Assembly: GCA_905221605.1 (NCBI GenBank)
Contig: CAJNDS010000303.1
Location: 1-64,000 of the forward strand
Source: Symbiodinium natans
Taxonomy: Eukaryota; Sar; Dinophyceae; Suessiales; Symbiodiniaceae
DNA: 64,000 nucleotides
Direction of reading: 5' to 3'
A model generated the notes under the pieces. The model saw only the letters and a program-made list of their open reading frames with translations, was not told where the DNA came from and did not search any database. Shown in pieces: positions 45,301 through 57,439 of this stretch. How positions within the stretch are numbered: the stretch's first letter is position 1; the number at the start of each line of letters is the position of its first letter. The translations under genes were made by a program, and so were the position numbers.

Positions 45301-46996
45301 GCACCGCAAGGCTCCTGAAGCAAGCGCGTGAGCTTCGAGTCGCGGTAGGGGACGAAGGATGTCTTCGAGTCAACCAGGGCAGAGATCACGTTTCCCAAAG
45401 CACTCAAGGACATGTTGATCTTTGTTGCTTCCTGTGCGGGGGTCGGGATGCGGGCAGGACACAGTTGGCCCGGGCCACCTAGTGCGGCACTGCGGATTCT
45501 ACGAGCCCGAATGCAAAGCTCGAATGCAAAGTTTCGAAACGAAACTCCTTCAGGGTGTCTCCAGTGGCTCCAGTCTTGCTTTGCCGCTCAGAGCCCGCCA
45601 GGTCAACCATGTTCATCTTGCCTACTCGAATATGATCTTGCCCATCAATTCCTCCATTGCATCGCATTACACGAAGAGATTCGGGAATGAAGACACTTGA
45701 CGGTGCTGCTGACAGCCAGAACCTTGACGCCACAGCGCTACAACATATCGACACTATCGCTCAAACCTAAAAAACTAGAACCTCCTTGCAGTATCAACCA
45801 TGCTAGCACCTACTCATGCATTTAGCAGACCTCTCCTTTTTCCAGGATCTCCACTGTAATTGTAAAGATGGAGTGCGACCTGCTGGATTCGTTGTTCATG
45901 AGCGTGCTGGCGACACTGCGATTCTTTTGTCCGACCTTGGCATAGCTGGCTCAAAGCATAGTAAGCAAGAGAAGAAGTTTCAACGATCTTTGCTGCTGCC
46001 TCCATAACTTGTTGGAGGTCGGGCGCGCCCTTCACGATCATGTTCGTCAAGTCCTTCACAAAAACACCTCCTTCTGGATGGTCTTTTAACTCCAGCTTTT
46101 GCTTCGGATTTTTCGAGAGCAAGTCCCGGATCCTAGCGACAGCTGTCAATCAATGCATCACTCGGAATGGCCCTCTTTTTACTGCATGCGGGCAAAGTGT
46201 CTCTTCGTTGTAGATCTCCAGGTATGACGCGCGGACCAGAAATTTTTTGTTCTGGCCACAATCGACGTTCCTCCGTCGAACTAAGCAGTGGTTCTGAACA
46301 AGTCCGAGGCCATTCAATCCAAGGCTCCGGAAGATGTGTGCGAAGGTCCGAGGAATAACCCCATGCAGCTCTTCTGGTTGGGCTGGCCCAACCATCGTGT
46401 GGGTCTTGCCAGTGCCGGTTTGCCCATAAGCGAAAATCGTACCATTGTAGCCATCCATGACGCCTCTCAATTGAAGCAATTGAGACAGAAGGAATGCTCA
46501 AGACGATTTGTTCTTGTTGGGAACAGAGACCCTTTACCACATTGCTGCCAGGAAGCTTTCCACCTCACGGTGCACAGCTGATGTTTGTTTTTTGTGCAAG
46601 TTCAATACCACTACTGTTTGCTCGCCTTCCAAATTCGAGTCAAGATGTGCAATGGCTTGCAGCTGAGCTTTTGGCAATAGCATAACCAGTGTGCTCGTAA
46701 AAGTCGCACTGTATGGTGTGCTCATCATAAACAGCATCGAAGGTGAAGTTCTTGCAATCTTGCGTGCCAGGTCTACGAACACTGACGGCTCCATCTTTGA
46801 CCACCTCAGGATCATTGCGCAAATGGCTGCCGGAAGCCCCAGTTTCTTGAGGCCATTAAAAGCAAGTGTCCATGTCTACAATCTTTTCTCTGTTGTCGAT
46901 CTTCTCCTGCCCGCTCAACGGGCGGCATCGTATCACAACCTTGACGCATTCCTCAGGACGAGAGCAACTGCAAGCCTTGGCAAAACGTGCTGCCAT
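42315..46996 (-). CDS. Kinesin-2 motor (KIF3/FLA10 type)
   Basis: Plus-end microtubule motor, in the family that drives intraflagellar transport. The ATG at 46996 begins an exon with [15 protein letters not shown]. The next exon has [11 protein letters not shown]. The P-loop exon from about 46470 reads [19 protein letters not shown], followed by [13 protein letters not shown]. Then [20 protein letters not shown], switch [18 protein letters not shown], switch [34 protein letters not shown] with [14 protein letters not shown], and [17 protein letters not shown] with the neck. Coiled-coil exons at about 45040-43100 carry [15 protein letters not shown] and similar. The last exon, about 42985-42315, has [20 protein letters not shown], then [15 protein letters not shown], a kinesin-2 hallmark, and ends in a basic tail. 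Phase-consistent introns are 45936-45999 (GC-AG), 45652-45835 (GA-AG), 45432-45547 (GA-AG) and 45268-45314 (GA-AG, 47 bp). About 20 extra residues before FLVRASY may be a loop insert. A partner subunit is not in the window. Confidence 0.93.
43620..43665. repeat. G-rich run inside kinesin intron
   Basis: A G-run with a single A, GGGGGGGGGGGGAGGGGGG, within the 0.85-kb intron between the last two coiled-coil exons of the kinesin gene. Confidence 0.9.
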
Positions 46997-46999
46997 GTC

Positions 47000-48170
47000 G
47001 TCAAAACCTTTGCCGAATTGTCTGGTCAAGTAGCTCTCTTGTCGTCCGCCATGCTGGCGGACGTGGGGCTATGCACTTAAAGAACTTCTGGCCCAGCAAT
47101 TTCTGTCGTCAGCCTAAGGCCTAGATATGCAGTATTGCCGTGCGCTGCTAGAGGTGGGCTAAAGCAACACATGCGAGATCATGCGAGGGTCTGGGCCGGC
47201 TGCATGTGCCCATTGACATGCTGTTGCTTCTTGTTGAAGCAAGCTGTGCAAAAAATGATTTACGGAGGCTTGCAGTCGCATGTCAAATAGGGAGAACTGC
47301 GTTCACTCGGAAGAAGAGATGTTCGAAGGGACATTGGCGCCCTTTCTTGATTCTGGACTCTGGAGTGCGGCAGTCTTAGGCAGTCTCAGGACCCGATCTC
47401 CAAGGGGTGCATCTGTCTAACGATGCCTTCCAAAGATCGGAAATAAGCCAACACGGTTTGAACCTTCAAGACTATACGAGTACGAGCCGGGAACACGACT
47501 TGTCTATCTCCCGTGCCTGCTCTGATCATTCAGCAGCACGCCAATGCCCATAAAGCACCTTGGCACCAAGCACGACTGACGAGGATCGCTTCCACGAACA
47601 ACGATGTCAAGATCAACTCACGGCAAAGACCCTGTAAGGCTTTGGCATGACCATTAATCCAGCATCTACCAAAGGTCCACACCGAGCCTGAGGTTGTACC
47701 AAACGGGCTCGGGGCTGCAATTAAACCTTGAGACAGTAGCCGCTAGAGCTTGAGGAATCAACAAGAGGTGTGATCAAAACAAGAAACGCTGGAATCAATG
47801 ACAGGGGCTCAGACGCTTGCCTGCCACGTTTCCTTCCTGCCCTAAACTCCCGGTGCCTTCGTAACCTTACGTTCTGTGTCCTTGCCCGACATCCAAGAAA
47901 CTTGCTGGACCCTCTATCAGCCATGCAGCTTTCTTAACATAGAGTTTGGATGTAATCCGGCGGCTATGCCAGTTATGCTCCTGCAACTCCCTCAGCTAAC
48001 AGGCATGACCCACGACTCGGTTTTGAAGACATTGCGTACAGTAACATCTGTATCGCAACTCTCCCGTTGCCCAGGCCACCGCACGGGCTCCGTGGCAACC
48101 CGAGTCAGGAAAGGTTTGTTCAAGCTGCCAATGTTTTCTAACATCATCCTGCTCAGCATTGAGCTTGTCA
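47000..48170. other. Upstream of kinesin; no gene recognised
   Basis: About 1.1 kb with no exon-like frame, motif or repeat. It should contain the 5' region of the kinesin transcript, but no promoter element can be named. I saw no spliced-leader-like sequence. Confidence 0.4.
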
Positions 48171-48569
48171 TGTTTCATGCAACGCAAGCTGCATGGGGAG
48201 AATGATCAACTGATCTCGCCATTTTGTGCGCGAACGTGTTGGCACAGTGCAATACTCATGGCATGCATGTCCTGCAAGCGTATGTCGCTGCAACCTAGGA
48301 GCCACCTGATCAGCTTCCCGCTGCGGTGGATCTGCAAAAGCCAGGAGCTGATCCTGCGGCATCGCAAGTCCCACTGTCAAGCCGAAGCCTCTCCTCACCA
48401 AGCTCCTGATCGTCAATTGCATTGTAGCCGCCAGCCACTGACAAGAGCCCTTAAACATGCAGCTTGTCGGCCACTGTAGGCAAGGCACAAAAGCAAAGAA
48501 TGGAAACGACTGAGAACGACTGAGCCTGATGCGGAGGAGCTGGCCTGCGCTATTGGAGACTTGGAAATC

Positions 48570-49810
48570 TCCTCTAGCCTTCTGCTGCAGCAAGTACTGC
48601 CTTGAAGGATCCTGCAAGTTGCGGACGTTGGCAGAGAATGCAGAGATGAAAACACACCCCTTCAGGCATGCTCGACCGAAAGTGACTAAAGGTGCATCTT
48701 TCAAGTTCAATCGGGGAGGGCCATGGAGAGCCATGACATGAGGGCAACAAGCTGAACATGCTCCTTCGGGTTGATGACGGACAGAGCTGCAGCTTGTGTA
48801 GGAGAACCCTGCACAACATCGCAAAAGCAGACAGGGCTTCCACGGTAGATCATTTTTGTCCCAGCCTGCTGTGTCATCACGCTGCAGTCGGAAGCTATGC
48901 CAAATGTGACATCCCCGGTGGGGCTTTTCATCACCAACCTGGCCGGAACCACTTCGAGCGAAGGACTCGCCGGGTCTTCACAAGTGCCTTGTGCCATCCC
49001 TCTCTGGCACATAAGAAAAGTCCACGCGGAACACCTTCAGAAGTGACAATGCCACGTGCTACATCTGCATTTGTCTGGACATCCGTCGCATGGAAGTGCT
49101 CAGTCTGCTGTCGTCCAAGTGCTCGACTGCTCCACCTTTGCTGTCTGTAACGTTTAGTCGCGAGTTCCTCAGATTCTTGCCAAGCAACAAGCATCTCAAA
49201 GCGGCAGATCATTGCTCTTGTCTGGAGCTTGAGAATGTTTCACGAAAGCTCCAAAACCGCTGCCAGTCAGCGCAACCTGGCTTACCAGTGCATGCGAGGC
49301 GCGACTTCACGAGTAGCAGCCTTGGTATGTTCAGTGTGCACTCCACCTTGTCGGGAACGATGAGCTCCTGACATCCACTGCAACCCCATGGAAACTGGAA
49401 GTAGAAGGCACTATAGAATTCGCCAGGCTGACGCAAAGAACTGAAACGAAACGGCTAAGGAAGCGTCACTAAAGATCTCATCGGGGCCCAGTTAGCGTGG
49501 CATTTTGCGCATGCTGCCCAGGCACAGGGCACAGCACCAGATTTTGCGAGGAGCGTGCTGCCGTGCTCGGTGCCGGGGTTGCAGATAAGCGGGAAGGGCG
49601 AGGCATGGCTGGCACCTGATTTCGCAGACACAGCCACTGGGCTGGCATCTGCAACGCAGAGGCAAAGAGGCAAAGAGGCAAAGAGGCAAAGAGGCAAAGC
49701 CCTGCACTGTGCGAACCGAAGGTGGCAGCGAGGGTGAAGTCCTCCTTGTGGGATCTACGGCAAGTGGCCGATTCGGCGCCGCTGGCCCGGCCTGCGAACA
49801 AACTCAAGTT
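48570..49810 (-). CDS. Unrecognised multi-exon gene
   Basis: Adjacent minus-strand pieces look coding. About 49700-49460 gives PGTEHGSTLLAKSGAVPCAW then AACAKCHANWAPMRS. About 49430-49212 gives PGEFYSAFYFQFPWGCSGCQ then ELIVPDKVECTLNIPRLLLV. About 49190-49000 gives MLVAWQESEELATKRYRQQR and HFHATDVQTNADVARGIVTS. About 48940-48715 gives KSPTGDVTFGIASDCSVMTQ and VICFCDVVQGSPTQAAALSV-like sequence. The beta-rich aspect and scattered Cys suggest a folded, possibly secreted or organellar protein, which is inference. The region above 49650 has a GCAAAGAG microsatellite in the frame. No family was recognised, and start and stop are not fixed. Confidence 0.4.
49652..49702. repeat. GAGGCAAA microsatellite
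   Basis: About five copies of the octamer GAGGCAAA in a row. On the minus strand it gives a Leu/Ala/Ser/Pro repeat in open frames, so any exon drawn through it should be treated with caution. Confidence 0.93.
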
Positions 49811-49959
49811 GCCTGCAACTCAAAACATTCAAAACTTCCGACTTTTGAATGTGCTCCATGGCTTGTACAGTACTTGGGGGGCTGGGCTCGCGACTGATGC
49901 TCCATTTAACTTGCGATTGATTTCTTGGAGGCCCCCCCCCTCTCCGTTAGAACAATGCA

Positions 49960-51560
49960 TGCTGACGCGTCCCCCATATTTCCAGAAGCAAAACAAGGCA
50001 ATTCAGCAAGTCAACTTAAACAAAGGGCAAAAACAAACTAAGGAGTTTGTAATCAAATGAAGTCGTCGGGCAGCCCCACTAAAAGAATCACGCAGTGAGG
50101 CGATAACCTTGATTGAGTCGATTTTAACGAAGGACCTTACTTCCGCTAGGATTAAAGCATTAAGGCTGAATCAGCTCAGCTATCATATGTGATTAGTTGA
50201 ACTGAATGGTGAACACCAAATTCTCGGGGGTGTCCCATGAGAATCACGTTCAAGATCACTTAATGTCAATGCCATAGGGCTCTTGATGCTACTGTTTGGT
50301 ACATGCATGTGCCGTGATCAGTTTAGTCAACATAAATAGGGTTAGTAGTAGAACGAAGGCCTTTGTAATTAGAAGAATTGGAAAAGGCGTGACTTTGGAA
50401 CACGGGAAAGCGCCATTTGGTAACACAGGAAAGCGTCATTTTTGGAACGCAAGAAAGCATCATTTTGGAACACACGGAGGAGGCGCCACTTTAGAAAAAC
50501 CACCGGTTGTTCCAGCAGCGTTAAAAGAATAGCCTGTGAACAAGCGCCGGAGCCTTAGAAGCCGCCGCCTCAGAAAAACCACTTTTAAAACCCCTGGTTG
50601 CGTTAGAACCGATAGAGTAAACACCTTCGAAAAACCACCATGGGTTGTTCTAGCCGTCGCCGTAGACAAGCCACAGTGGTCGTTCAAGCCACCGCCTTAA
50701 CAAAAAACACTCGAGAAACACCGTCGGATTTTCCAGCCACGCTAGGAAAACCACCTTAGAAGAACCCCTGTGGATTGTCACCTTAGAAAAACCAGCGGTT
50801 GTTCTCAGCGGCGCCGTACCAAATCAACCCTCGGGTCGGGATTGGGGCATCACCGCCCCTTATTTCCACAAACATAATTAGTGATTAAATCAGCTTAAGG
50901 AATGAATTGGTAGGCGACATGAAAGAAATGAGTGAGCGCACTATTGAAGGAAGGGAACACCTCTAGAATTCATATCCCTAAAACAAATATTTTTCACGCG
51001 GCGGGCGGTAAATACACCCATGTGAACAACAGTAGCACAAAGGGGTTTAGTTCATGTGCTTCTTTCCCATTCGGCCAAAAGGGCCAAGGTCAGAATGATT
51101 CGTCTCTTCATGAATCTTACCGCTGGAGCTGGAACTAGATGCATGAGTCTTACTAGGGAACCAATCAACGGTTAACAGTACTAACAGACCCTAGCATCAG
51201 GGAAGTCCTCTGTTTCATCTTCCAAAATTGTGTCTCAAAGAGGGAGCCATTCAAGTCTCGTTTCCTTGACCATTGACTCACGGTTTACACAGCTATCACA
51301 GCTAATTCCTTATCCCATCCAGCACTCTTTGTTTCGTTCTCCAGGTTCCAAAACCTGTTGGGGAATGATCTTGAGGCTTCATCTCCAGGTCTAGGGTAGA
51401 GAGATTCCGGAAGGTAAAAAGTGAAAGATGTAAGGGTAGTGAGTCCTTGAGCCTTGTTCAGGAAGTTACAGCACGAGGGAACAAGGGTTTGATGAACACT
51501 CTCTCCTTGTCACGCCTTGAGACCCTTTTGGTTGCAGTGGCCGTCATATTCTAGTCTAAC
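49960..51560. other. AT-richer non-coding region with degenerate repeats
   Basis: A change in base composition from about 49.95 kb. Three or four units of GGAACACAGGAAAGCGTCAT occur at 50395-50480. Then about ten degenerate units containing GAAAAACCACC and GTTGTTCCAGC/GTTCTAGCC follow at 50490-50830. The section 50840-51540 has no unit or coding frame that I can support. Confidence 0.65.
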
Positions 51561-51583
51561 CGTCAACACCCAGCTTCTGGAGC

Positions 51584-53640
51584 TCATGAACCTTTTGCAA
51601 CCGCCTGCGAACGGATTGATCTATCTGCTTCAAGCTGCGATCTTGTCTGCTGCCGCTGCTCATATCCATTAACATTCCGCTCAACTGCCTTGTTGCTGCC
51701 CTTCTGCAACATAAAGAAGACGTATCCAGCCACCAACAGCAATGCCATGATGAGCACGGGCAGCAACAATCCAGCCGCCAAGTCCTAAACAGAAGCGGAT
51801 AAGAATCTCAATGCTAATCGCTGAGCGGCATCTCCTCTGATCGCAGATCGTGCACCACGATCAGGGACAGCTCGTCCTTGGACTGCCAATCAAGAATGCT
51901 CCAATGGTTGCCTGGTGTCTTGCTCGATACTTTCACACACCTTGATGACCGGTGAACTGCTCTGGGCAAGAGTCCGGTGAGAGCTGCCTTCCTCAACACG
52001 GAAATGCTGACTGACATTGGCGAAGCGAAGCCGCACACACGGTCACCCTCATGTCATGGCCCTTTGAAACTAGTAGTGGCCTGTGATCTCAGCTTTCTTT
52101 GAGCGCGTGTTCATCATGTTCTGCTGCAGCAAACTCCTTCACAACGCTCTCTGGAAAGGGATTCAACTCTGCTGGGGGTATTGCAGCACGTCTGCTGCCA
52201 TGTCCTGCGACTGAAACATGACTATCAAAACGATCAACACCTGTACTCTCAGCTGTCGTTACCTTTGTTACGCCCAGCGTCGTAGCCGGTATATTTGGGA
52301 AGCCGCAGCAGCCAGGCTTTAGTACAGCTTGTTAAGTTTGTGGTCATGGGCGTGTCCTGATAGCCAAGGCAGCTCCGTTTCGCTCGATGGCCGCCTTTGC
52401 AGCCAAAACTTGCGCGGATGGTTGGGATGATCATTTTCAGTGCGCACCTCCGACAGGCACTGGCTGGTCTTCGCACTGCCGTTCTCACAGTGCCTTAATG
52501 GCAGGCCATAGCAGCGAACACCTTCGCCGCAGCTTATTTGTGCAGTTTGAGCAGCCGAAAGTCGAGAGCGTTTTCTCCTTGGTCGCTGATCCCACTCGCC
52601 GCTGTCACGGCGGCATCTAGCAAACCGACAAGCTCGCACAATTTCAGGCCAGGTCGCGGAATCCGTTCTCTTGATTCTCTTGGCTTGCAGTTTTTGAAGC
52701 GTCCGCAATCGCCACCTCCACGCACACAGCCAAACACCTGAAGGTCACAAAATGACTCGATTGTTAGCATAGTTCCAACGGCCACCTCCAAGCTCTGCAA
52801 TCTGTCTAATGATAATGCTTTTGAGGCACAGCAGCAGTCTTGGGCCAGCTTTGGCCTGATGGGGATTTGCTGCTTTGCTCGAGTGAGAGACAGGGTAACG
52901 ACGGTGGAGTCGATGAGGCCATGTCAGCCGCGTGCTCTCCTAAAACAAGCTGCAGCCCGAGCAGCCACGCAAACACACATCCTCCGGCAAGTCCAGAAAC
53001 AAGTGCATTTCGATTGGTAAGGTGCCTGAGATCTCCGCTTGCACATCCCGGCAAGAACCAATGGCACACACACACACACACACATCAATGCCTTTGACTT
53101 TACGACAATGCTGCCAAGGACTCGAAGATGATTGATGCCGACAGGCTGCGGTCATGTGAGTAAGCTTAGAGTAAGGTGATCCCCCGTGCCATTCGGCTGG
53201 AGACAGAAGCTGCGGCATGGAATTGATCAACAGGGTGCAACATCGCGCAACGTAGCGCAACCTCCTCAAAGCATCGCAAAGCTGCTGCGGAACTTCTGCG
53301 CCAAGACTGCTGCATGTGCTGTGCATTTTTCAGAATCCAAAGGGACCGTATCGCGGACTCGGAACACTCCATGTGCCTATTCGATGCAAACTAAACTGAA
53401 TCACGTAGACCAAATCCATGCATCATAATCGCCCCAGCTCAAGAAAACACCTGAACACAGCTGCTGGTGTGATTGTAGAGCATCGCACGGCAAAGAGGCA
53501 GAATCAATATGGTCAAGAAACTGTCCAAGTCTCGGATTGTTGCTCCCCATCCTGAAGGAACGCCAACGACCACCTCAGCAGTTGAAGGTCCAATGGATTG
53601 CTGCCCTTATTCTGCTTCCACGGCCGCTAAACACAAGACA
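51584..53640 (-). CDS. Possible membrane protein gene, fragmentary
   Basis: The last exon starts at 51784 after CTGTTTAG and reads DLAAGLLLPVLIMALLLVAG then YVFFMLQKGSNKA, a clear single membrane span followed by a short basic tail and a stop at 51584-51586. Upstream minus-strand pieces with coding character are about 51930-51815 (NHWSILDWQSKDELSLIVVH), about 52400-52260 (CLGYQDTPMTTNLTSCTKAW), about 52650-52535 (LKLCELVGLLDAAVTAASGI), about 53030-52900 (NALVSGLAGGCVFAWLLGLQ, hydrophobic), and about 53600-53470 (TAEVVVGVPSGWGATIRDLD). Whether they form one gene is not established. The reading would be a small membrane-anchored protein with a Cys-containing ectodomain. No family was recognised. 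Confidence 0.4.
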
Positions 53641-54090
53641 AGTATGATGACTTGAAAAATGCTTCGAATGGCGTAGGACCTCCATAGTAACTTTCTCCGT
53701 GGTGTGGGGTTGTACTCACACGTTTTCCCCTCTCGCCGCATATCATGCCCAAACATAAGATCGTAAGACCGACGATCTTTGCAGCGGCCAGCTTCTACTC
53801 TAGTACGTAACTTGGTAATGCGGCGAAGACGGCTGGAGAGCGAACGCAGGAACTTGCAGTCACTCTTCCAGCTTCGGCGAACATGTCGTTATATGTCGTT
53901 GAGAGCACGCCCATAACGGCCAGGTCGGTCGGTTTTAGAGGTCACATGCAAGCCCGACAAAGACGGCTGGAAACACCCGCACCCCTTTCATAACTGAAGC
54001 CCCTACTAAGACCCAGCGGCCGATGAGCTAATGCTGCATCGCAGGGGGGTTTCGAGATTGGAACATGACTTCTTGCAGTCTGGGAGAAGC
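53640..54090. other. No feature seen
   Basis: Unique sequence without a convincing frame, repeat or motif. Confidence 0.35.
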
Positions 54091-54095
54091 TAGAC

Positions 54096-54990
54096 TCAGA
54101 AATTCCACCCTACAAACCAACCTGACGCAATTTCAAGAGGACTGGCTGCGATGCATGCCAAGCCCACAGTGAGAAGCAATAATACCCAGGCGTTTACCGA
54201 GGCTTCTGCGTGATAATTGCCACTCCACTTTGATTGGCACTTGTTGGCAACGCAAAGCCTTGCATTCGCATGACGTGGCGTGCAGGAACTCATCAGCTCA
54301 CTGTCCATGCCATAAATATGCCTAGGCTCGTCCACTTGTTGAAGTCGCTTGATGCACAACTCGACATGTAATGCGACATTTCCTGCAAGGCGGCCTGCAT
54401 CACATCAGCTGCAATCCCTCAAAAACCCAGCCCTGGGACTGGGACTGGGTGGCGACAAGACCTCTACGCATCATGCACATAGCACACGTGCTTGACAAGG
54501 ATTCCTTCTTCCTTTCTCCACTTTTGATTGGAAATACGGACTGGTTCCTGTTCCCATGATCGGAACCAAAGATCTAAGCTCGGTCTGATCCCGCATTGGA
54601 GCAGGCAAGACTGATCTTCTTGGGGCGATTCCTGCAGCCGCCATCTCCTCCATCTCGGCTGACAAAGTTTACAGACAAGTCAGGAAGGTCCGGCCAACCG
54701 TGCCAGAGGCAGGCAAACCGGAACCACCTGCAAACTAGCAAAAGCAGCCTAGGAATGGACTGCTGGTCATGTACCTCGCTCCACAGCGAAGTGAATCAAA
54801 CATACGGGGGATGGAGTCCATTGGCATCTCCGGATTTCACCCGAGTGCGGCCAAAGCCCGACCCCTGACGGTTGAGCGCATCCTCCAGCTTAAGCTGCTG
54901 CAGCCGTTGCAAGATGTTGCCGCCAATCTCCGGAACCGCCTTCCAATTTGGGCGACGAATGGACGAGTAGTCCGCCGGCAAAGCACAGAG
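54096..54990 (-). CDS. Candidate membrane-anchored protein, two pieces
   Basis: The minus strand near 54980-54800 reads YSSIRRPNWKAVPEIGGNIL then QRLQQLKLEDALNRQGSGFG, a basic soluble segment. The minus strand at 54320-54098 reads ELMSSCTPRHANARLCVANK then CQSKWSGNYHAEASVN, then a hydrophobic span WVLLLLTVGLACIAAS and a stop. The Cys-rich part before a C-terminal membrane span resembles the arrangement at 51.6 kb, but the sequences do not look alike. The intervening 440 bp are not explained. Confidence 0.35.
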
Positions 54991-54999
54991 AGATCGGTC

Positions 55000-55925
55000 T
55001 CCCCTCCAGCAATCAAGGTCTCACAGGCGGGGACTGCTCGTGTGCAGACACCACCCTAACCAACCACAGCACAAGCCACAAAACGATGGGCTTCGGCAAG
55101 GACGGAGGGAAAAAGGCGGTGCCGGAGGCAGGGCAGGGCAAGGATCAAGCAAAAGGACAGGTCGCGATGTCGAGGCTGGCTCGGACGAGTACCCTGGAGT
55201 AGGGGACGGCAGGTATTCATCCGATTCAGGGGCAGCGCACCTTTTGTCCAATGGAGGAGGTTCGCCTGGAAGTCCATAAGTGGCTAGCTGTGGTTGAGCG
55301 CAATGCCTTTCGGAGGCCCCCCGCCCCCCCCCCCCGACATGCTCGCAAAGCTGTGCTTGTGAAAGGATTGAAAGGACACTCGCTCTTTTTGCATGGGAGT
55401 CGGCAGGCGGCTATTCGTACCGACCACAAAACGTCGGATGCGTGAGACTACTTGCCACCGCACCGATTGGGGCGGAGTGGGAGGGTTGGAAACTTTTCGG
55501 CGACACACAAAGAACCTGCATGAACGAACACGCACGCGATGCTCGCAACATGTCATTTCGTGCACTTCGTGCACTACACCCCAAAAAATAGAAATACCAA
55601 AAAAGCCCGCAGAAAGTCCTTCCATGTATCCCTAGACTGCCCAACCGCACAGCCCACACAGGAGGACGAGTAGTCCCCGAGTCACATGAAACCCCACTCT
55701 GCATCGACCTGTGTTTGAATCAATTTGTTACTGTGAGGGGGTGGGGATGATCGAAGTAAACAAGCTAACAGCACACCCCTTCTCCCGTCTACTGACTGTG
55801 ACTGATTGTTGCTACCCCGCAGCTGTCAGACTCAGCCTCGTCGTAACCACGGCTTTGGATAACTTCCGGCATTGTCTTTGGGAAATCCTTCCGCCGGATC
55901 GACGTTGACTCCACGGTATGTCCTC
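55000..55925. other. No firm gene; C-run
   Basis: A minus-strand Pro/Ser-rich stretch near 55190-55080 is doubtful. A C-run of about 19 bases lies at 55318-55337. No other repeat or motif was seen. Confidence 0.35.
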
Positions 55926-55930
55926 AATGT

Positions 55931-56640
55931 TCAAATCTTACCCCACCACGACGTGTGAGAATGGCCAATCTGCCCAAGTGCGGTACAAACTGCATCAAGA
56001 GTACCGACATGCTGGTAGTTCTTGCTTATGCCAACTTTCACTGCTTCCGCAGTCGAGCGTCGTGAGGTTTGCAGCAACATGAGGCTACTTGCCTCTTCGC
56101 TGGCGCAGCTGCCGTCGTCGCTGTGCAGGGCATAGGCCAACCACTGGTCCTGCCGCATATCGTGGATCCAGCATGGTGTAGCACCAAACATGCAATCCGG
56201 CAGCCCCCTAAAGTGCAGAGAACGCTTCCCACATGCCACTCCTAAAAGCGAAGCAAGAGGCCTCACCGAATGACCATGAGGAAGAACAAAGCGAGATGCC
56301 TTGTATCCACTCTCATCGTTTTGGAAACCACATGTTGCGCCAGGTTTTGTGCTGTTGCTCTTGACATAAACCGGTGTCTGCGAGGGTGCCAAACATCCCT
56401 TGCAACACTTGCATATGGGTCAGTGCCCTCAGAACAACCTCAGTGGAGGCATGTCCAGGTCTGGAACCTGAGGGACCCTGCAAGGGGCCAAACCTGCTGG
56501 CAGGCTAGAGGCAAAGCAAGGCCTGGGTGAGCCACGAAGCGCTGTTTCTTGGAAGCCTGGGCTACAGACTCCCCCCCCTCCAATACACGCAAAGATTCAA
56601 GATTGGACATCAACGTTGTTTTGTGCTGTCCAGAGAACAT
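55931..56640 (-). CDS. Unrecognised protein, long exon
   Basis: A 460-bp minus-strand open stretch from about 56392 to the stop at 55931 has even, non-repetitive composition: CGFQNDESGYKASRFVLPHG, HFRGLPDCMFGATPCWIHDM, QDQWLAYALHSDDGSCASEE, SKNYQHVGTLDAVCTALGQI and SHTSWWGK. A second stretch at about 56630-56450 (TTLMSNLESLRVLEGGESVA, then QRFVAHPGLALP) may be the preceding exon. His, Cys and Trp content would fit an extracellular or enzymatic domain, but I cannot name a family. Start, joins and function are unknown. Confidence 0.5.
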
Positions 56641-56649
56641 GAATCACAA

Positions 56650-57435
56650 GAAGGTGGAACGTAGCCGTACCATGTCCCGGCCGCAGCTCTGAACCAAATC
56701 ACGGCTGGCCGGTGTCGGCACAGTGTCACGAGGCAACAGCATGCCGCCTGCATGACCCTGAGCTCGCACATGTCTCAACGTTCAAGGAGATGAAGCCCAA
56801 GCAGAGAACAGCATCCAGCAAACAACAAGGAACAGAAGCAGTCCCACAAGATTCGAGGCTTCAACATCCCTTTCAATCGATCGGAGCTGCAGGTGTAGAT
56901 ATATTCATCGGCACACGATGATTGGAGTAGAGACGTGCAGCCCATAGCACACTTTTCCTCACTGGCTTGGGGCCTTGAGAATCAACTTCGCTTTCCTGCA
57001 CGGGCAATGGCGAGCAGGGTGAACCTTTTTGGCTTGAAAGCTCTTCTAGATGACGCCGACAAGTCGGAGAGTGCATAACATTCCCTCGCGAAGCCCGTGC
57101 CCAGAGCCCGGGTCATGCACAAGCCTGCATGATGAACACGGAAGTGAAGCCCCGCGCGTGCAAGCTATGATGAAACAGCAGACTTGGAAACCAAGGATTC
57201 GGGAAACTGGAGACCATGGATTCGGTTTTGTGTCCGGTTCGATTCTCAGATTCCTCCAGTGTCAGATAAACATCCCCAGCCCCCCACCCTGCCGCTGATG
57301 TGGCATGAAGGCAATGAGGGCATGCCTGCTCTCATAGGGTGCAGTGGCACGGGTAGGGTCGGCAACCACTATGTTGGCAACACGAGTGTTCTTACCCTCC
57401 CACCCACCCCACCCTACCTAACCGCCACCCTCTCC
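56650..57435. other. No gene recognised
   Basis: No supported frame on either strand. A CCCACC-rich patch at 57398-57425 precedes the repeat that follows. Confidence 0.35.
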
Positions 57436-57439
57436 AGCA

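Noticed and set aside
46252-46310. Short intron between SLGLNG and QNKKFLV in the kinesin
   Set aside because: No GT, GC or GA donor with AG acceptor keeps the frame, and the sequence stays open throughout. A 20-residue loop insertion is simpler.
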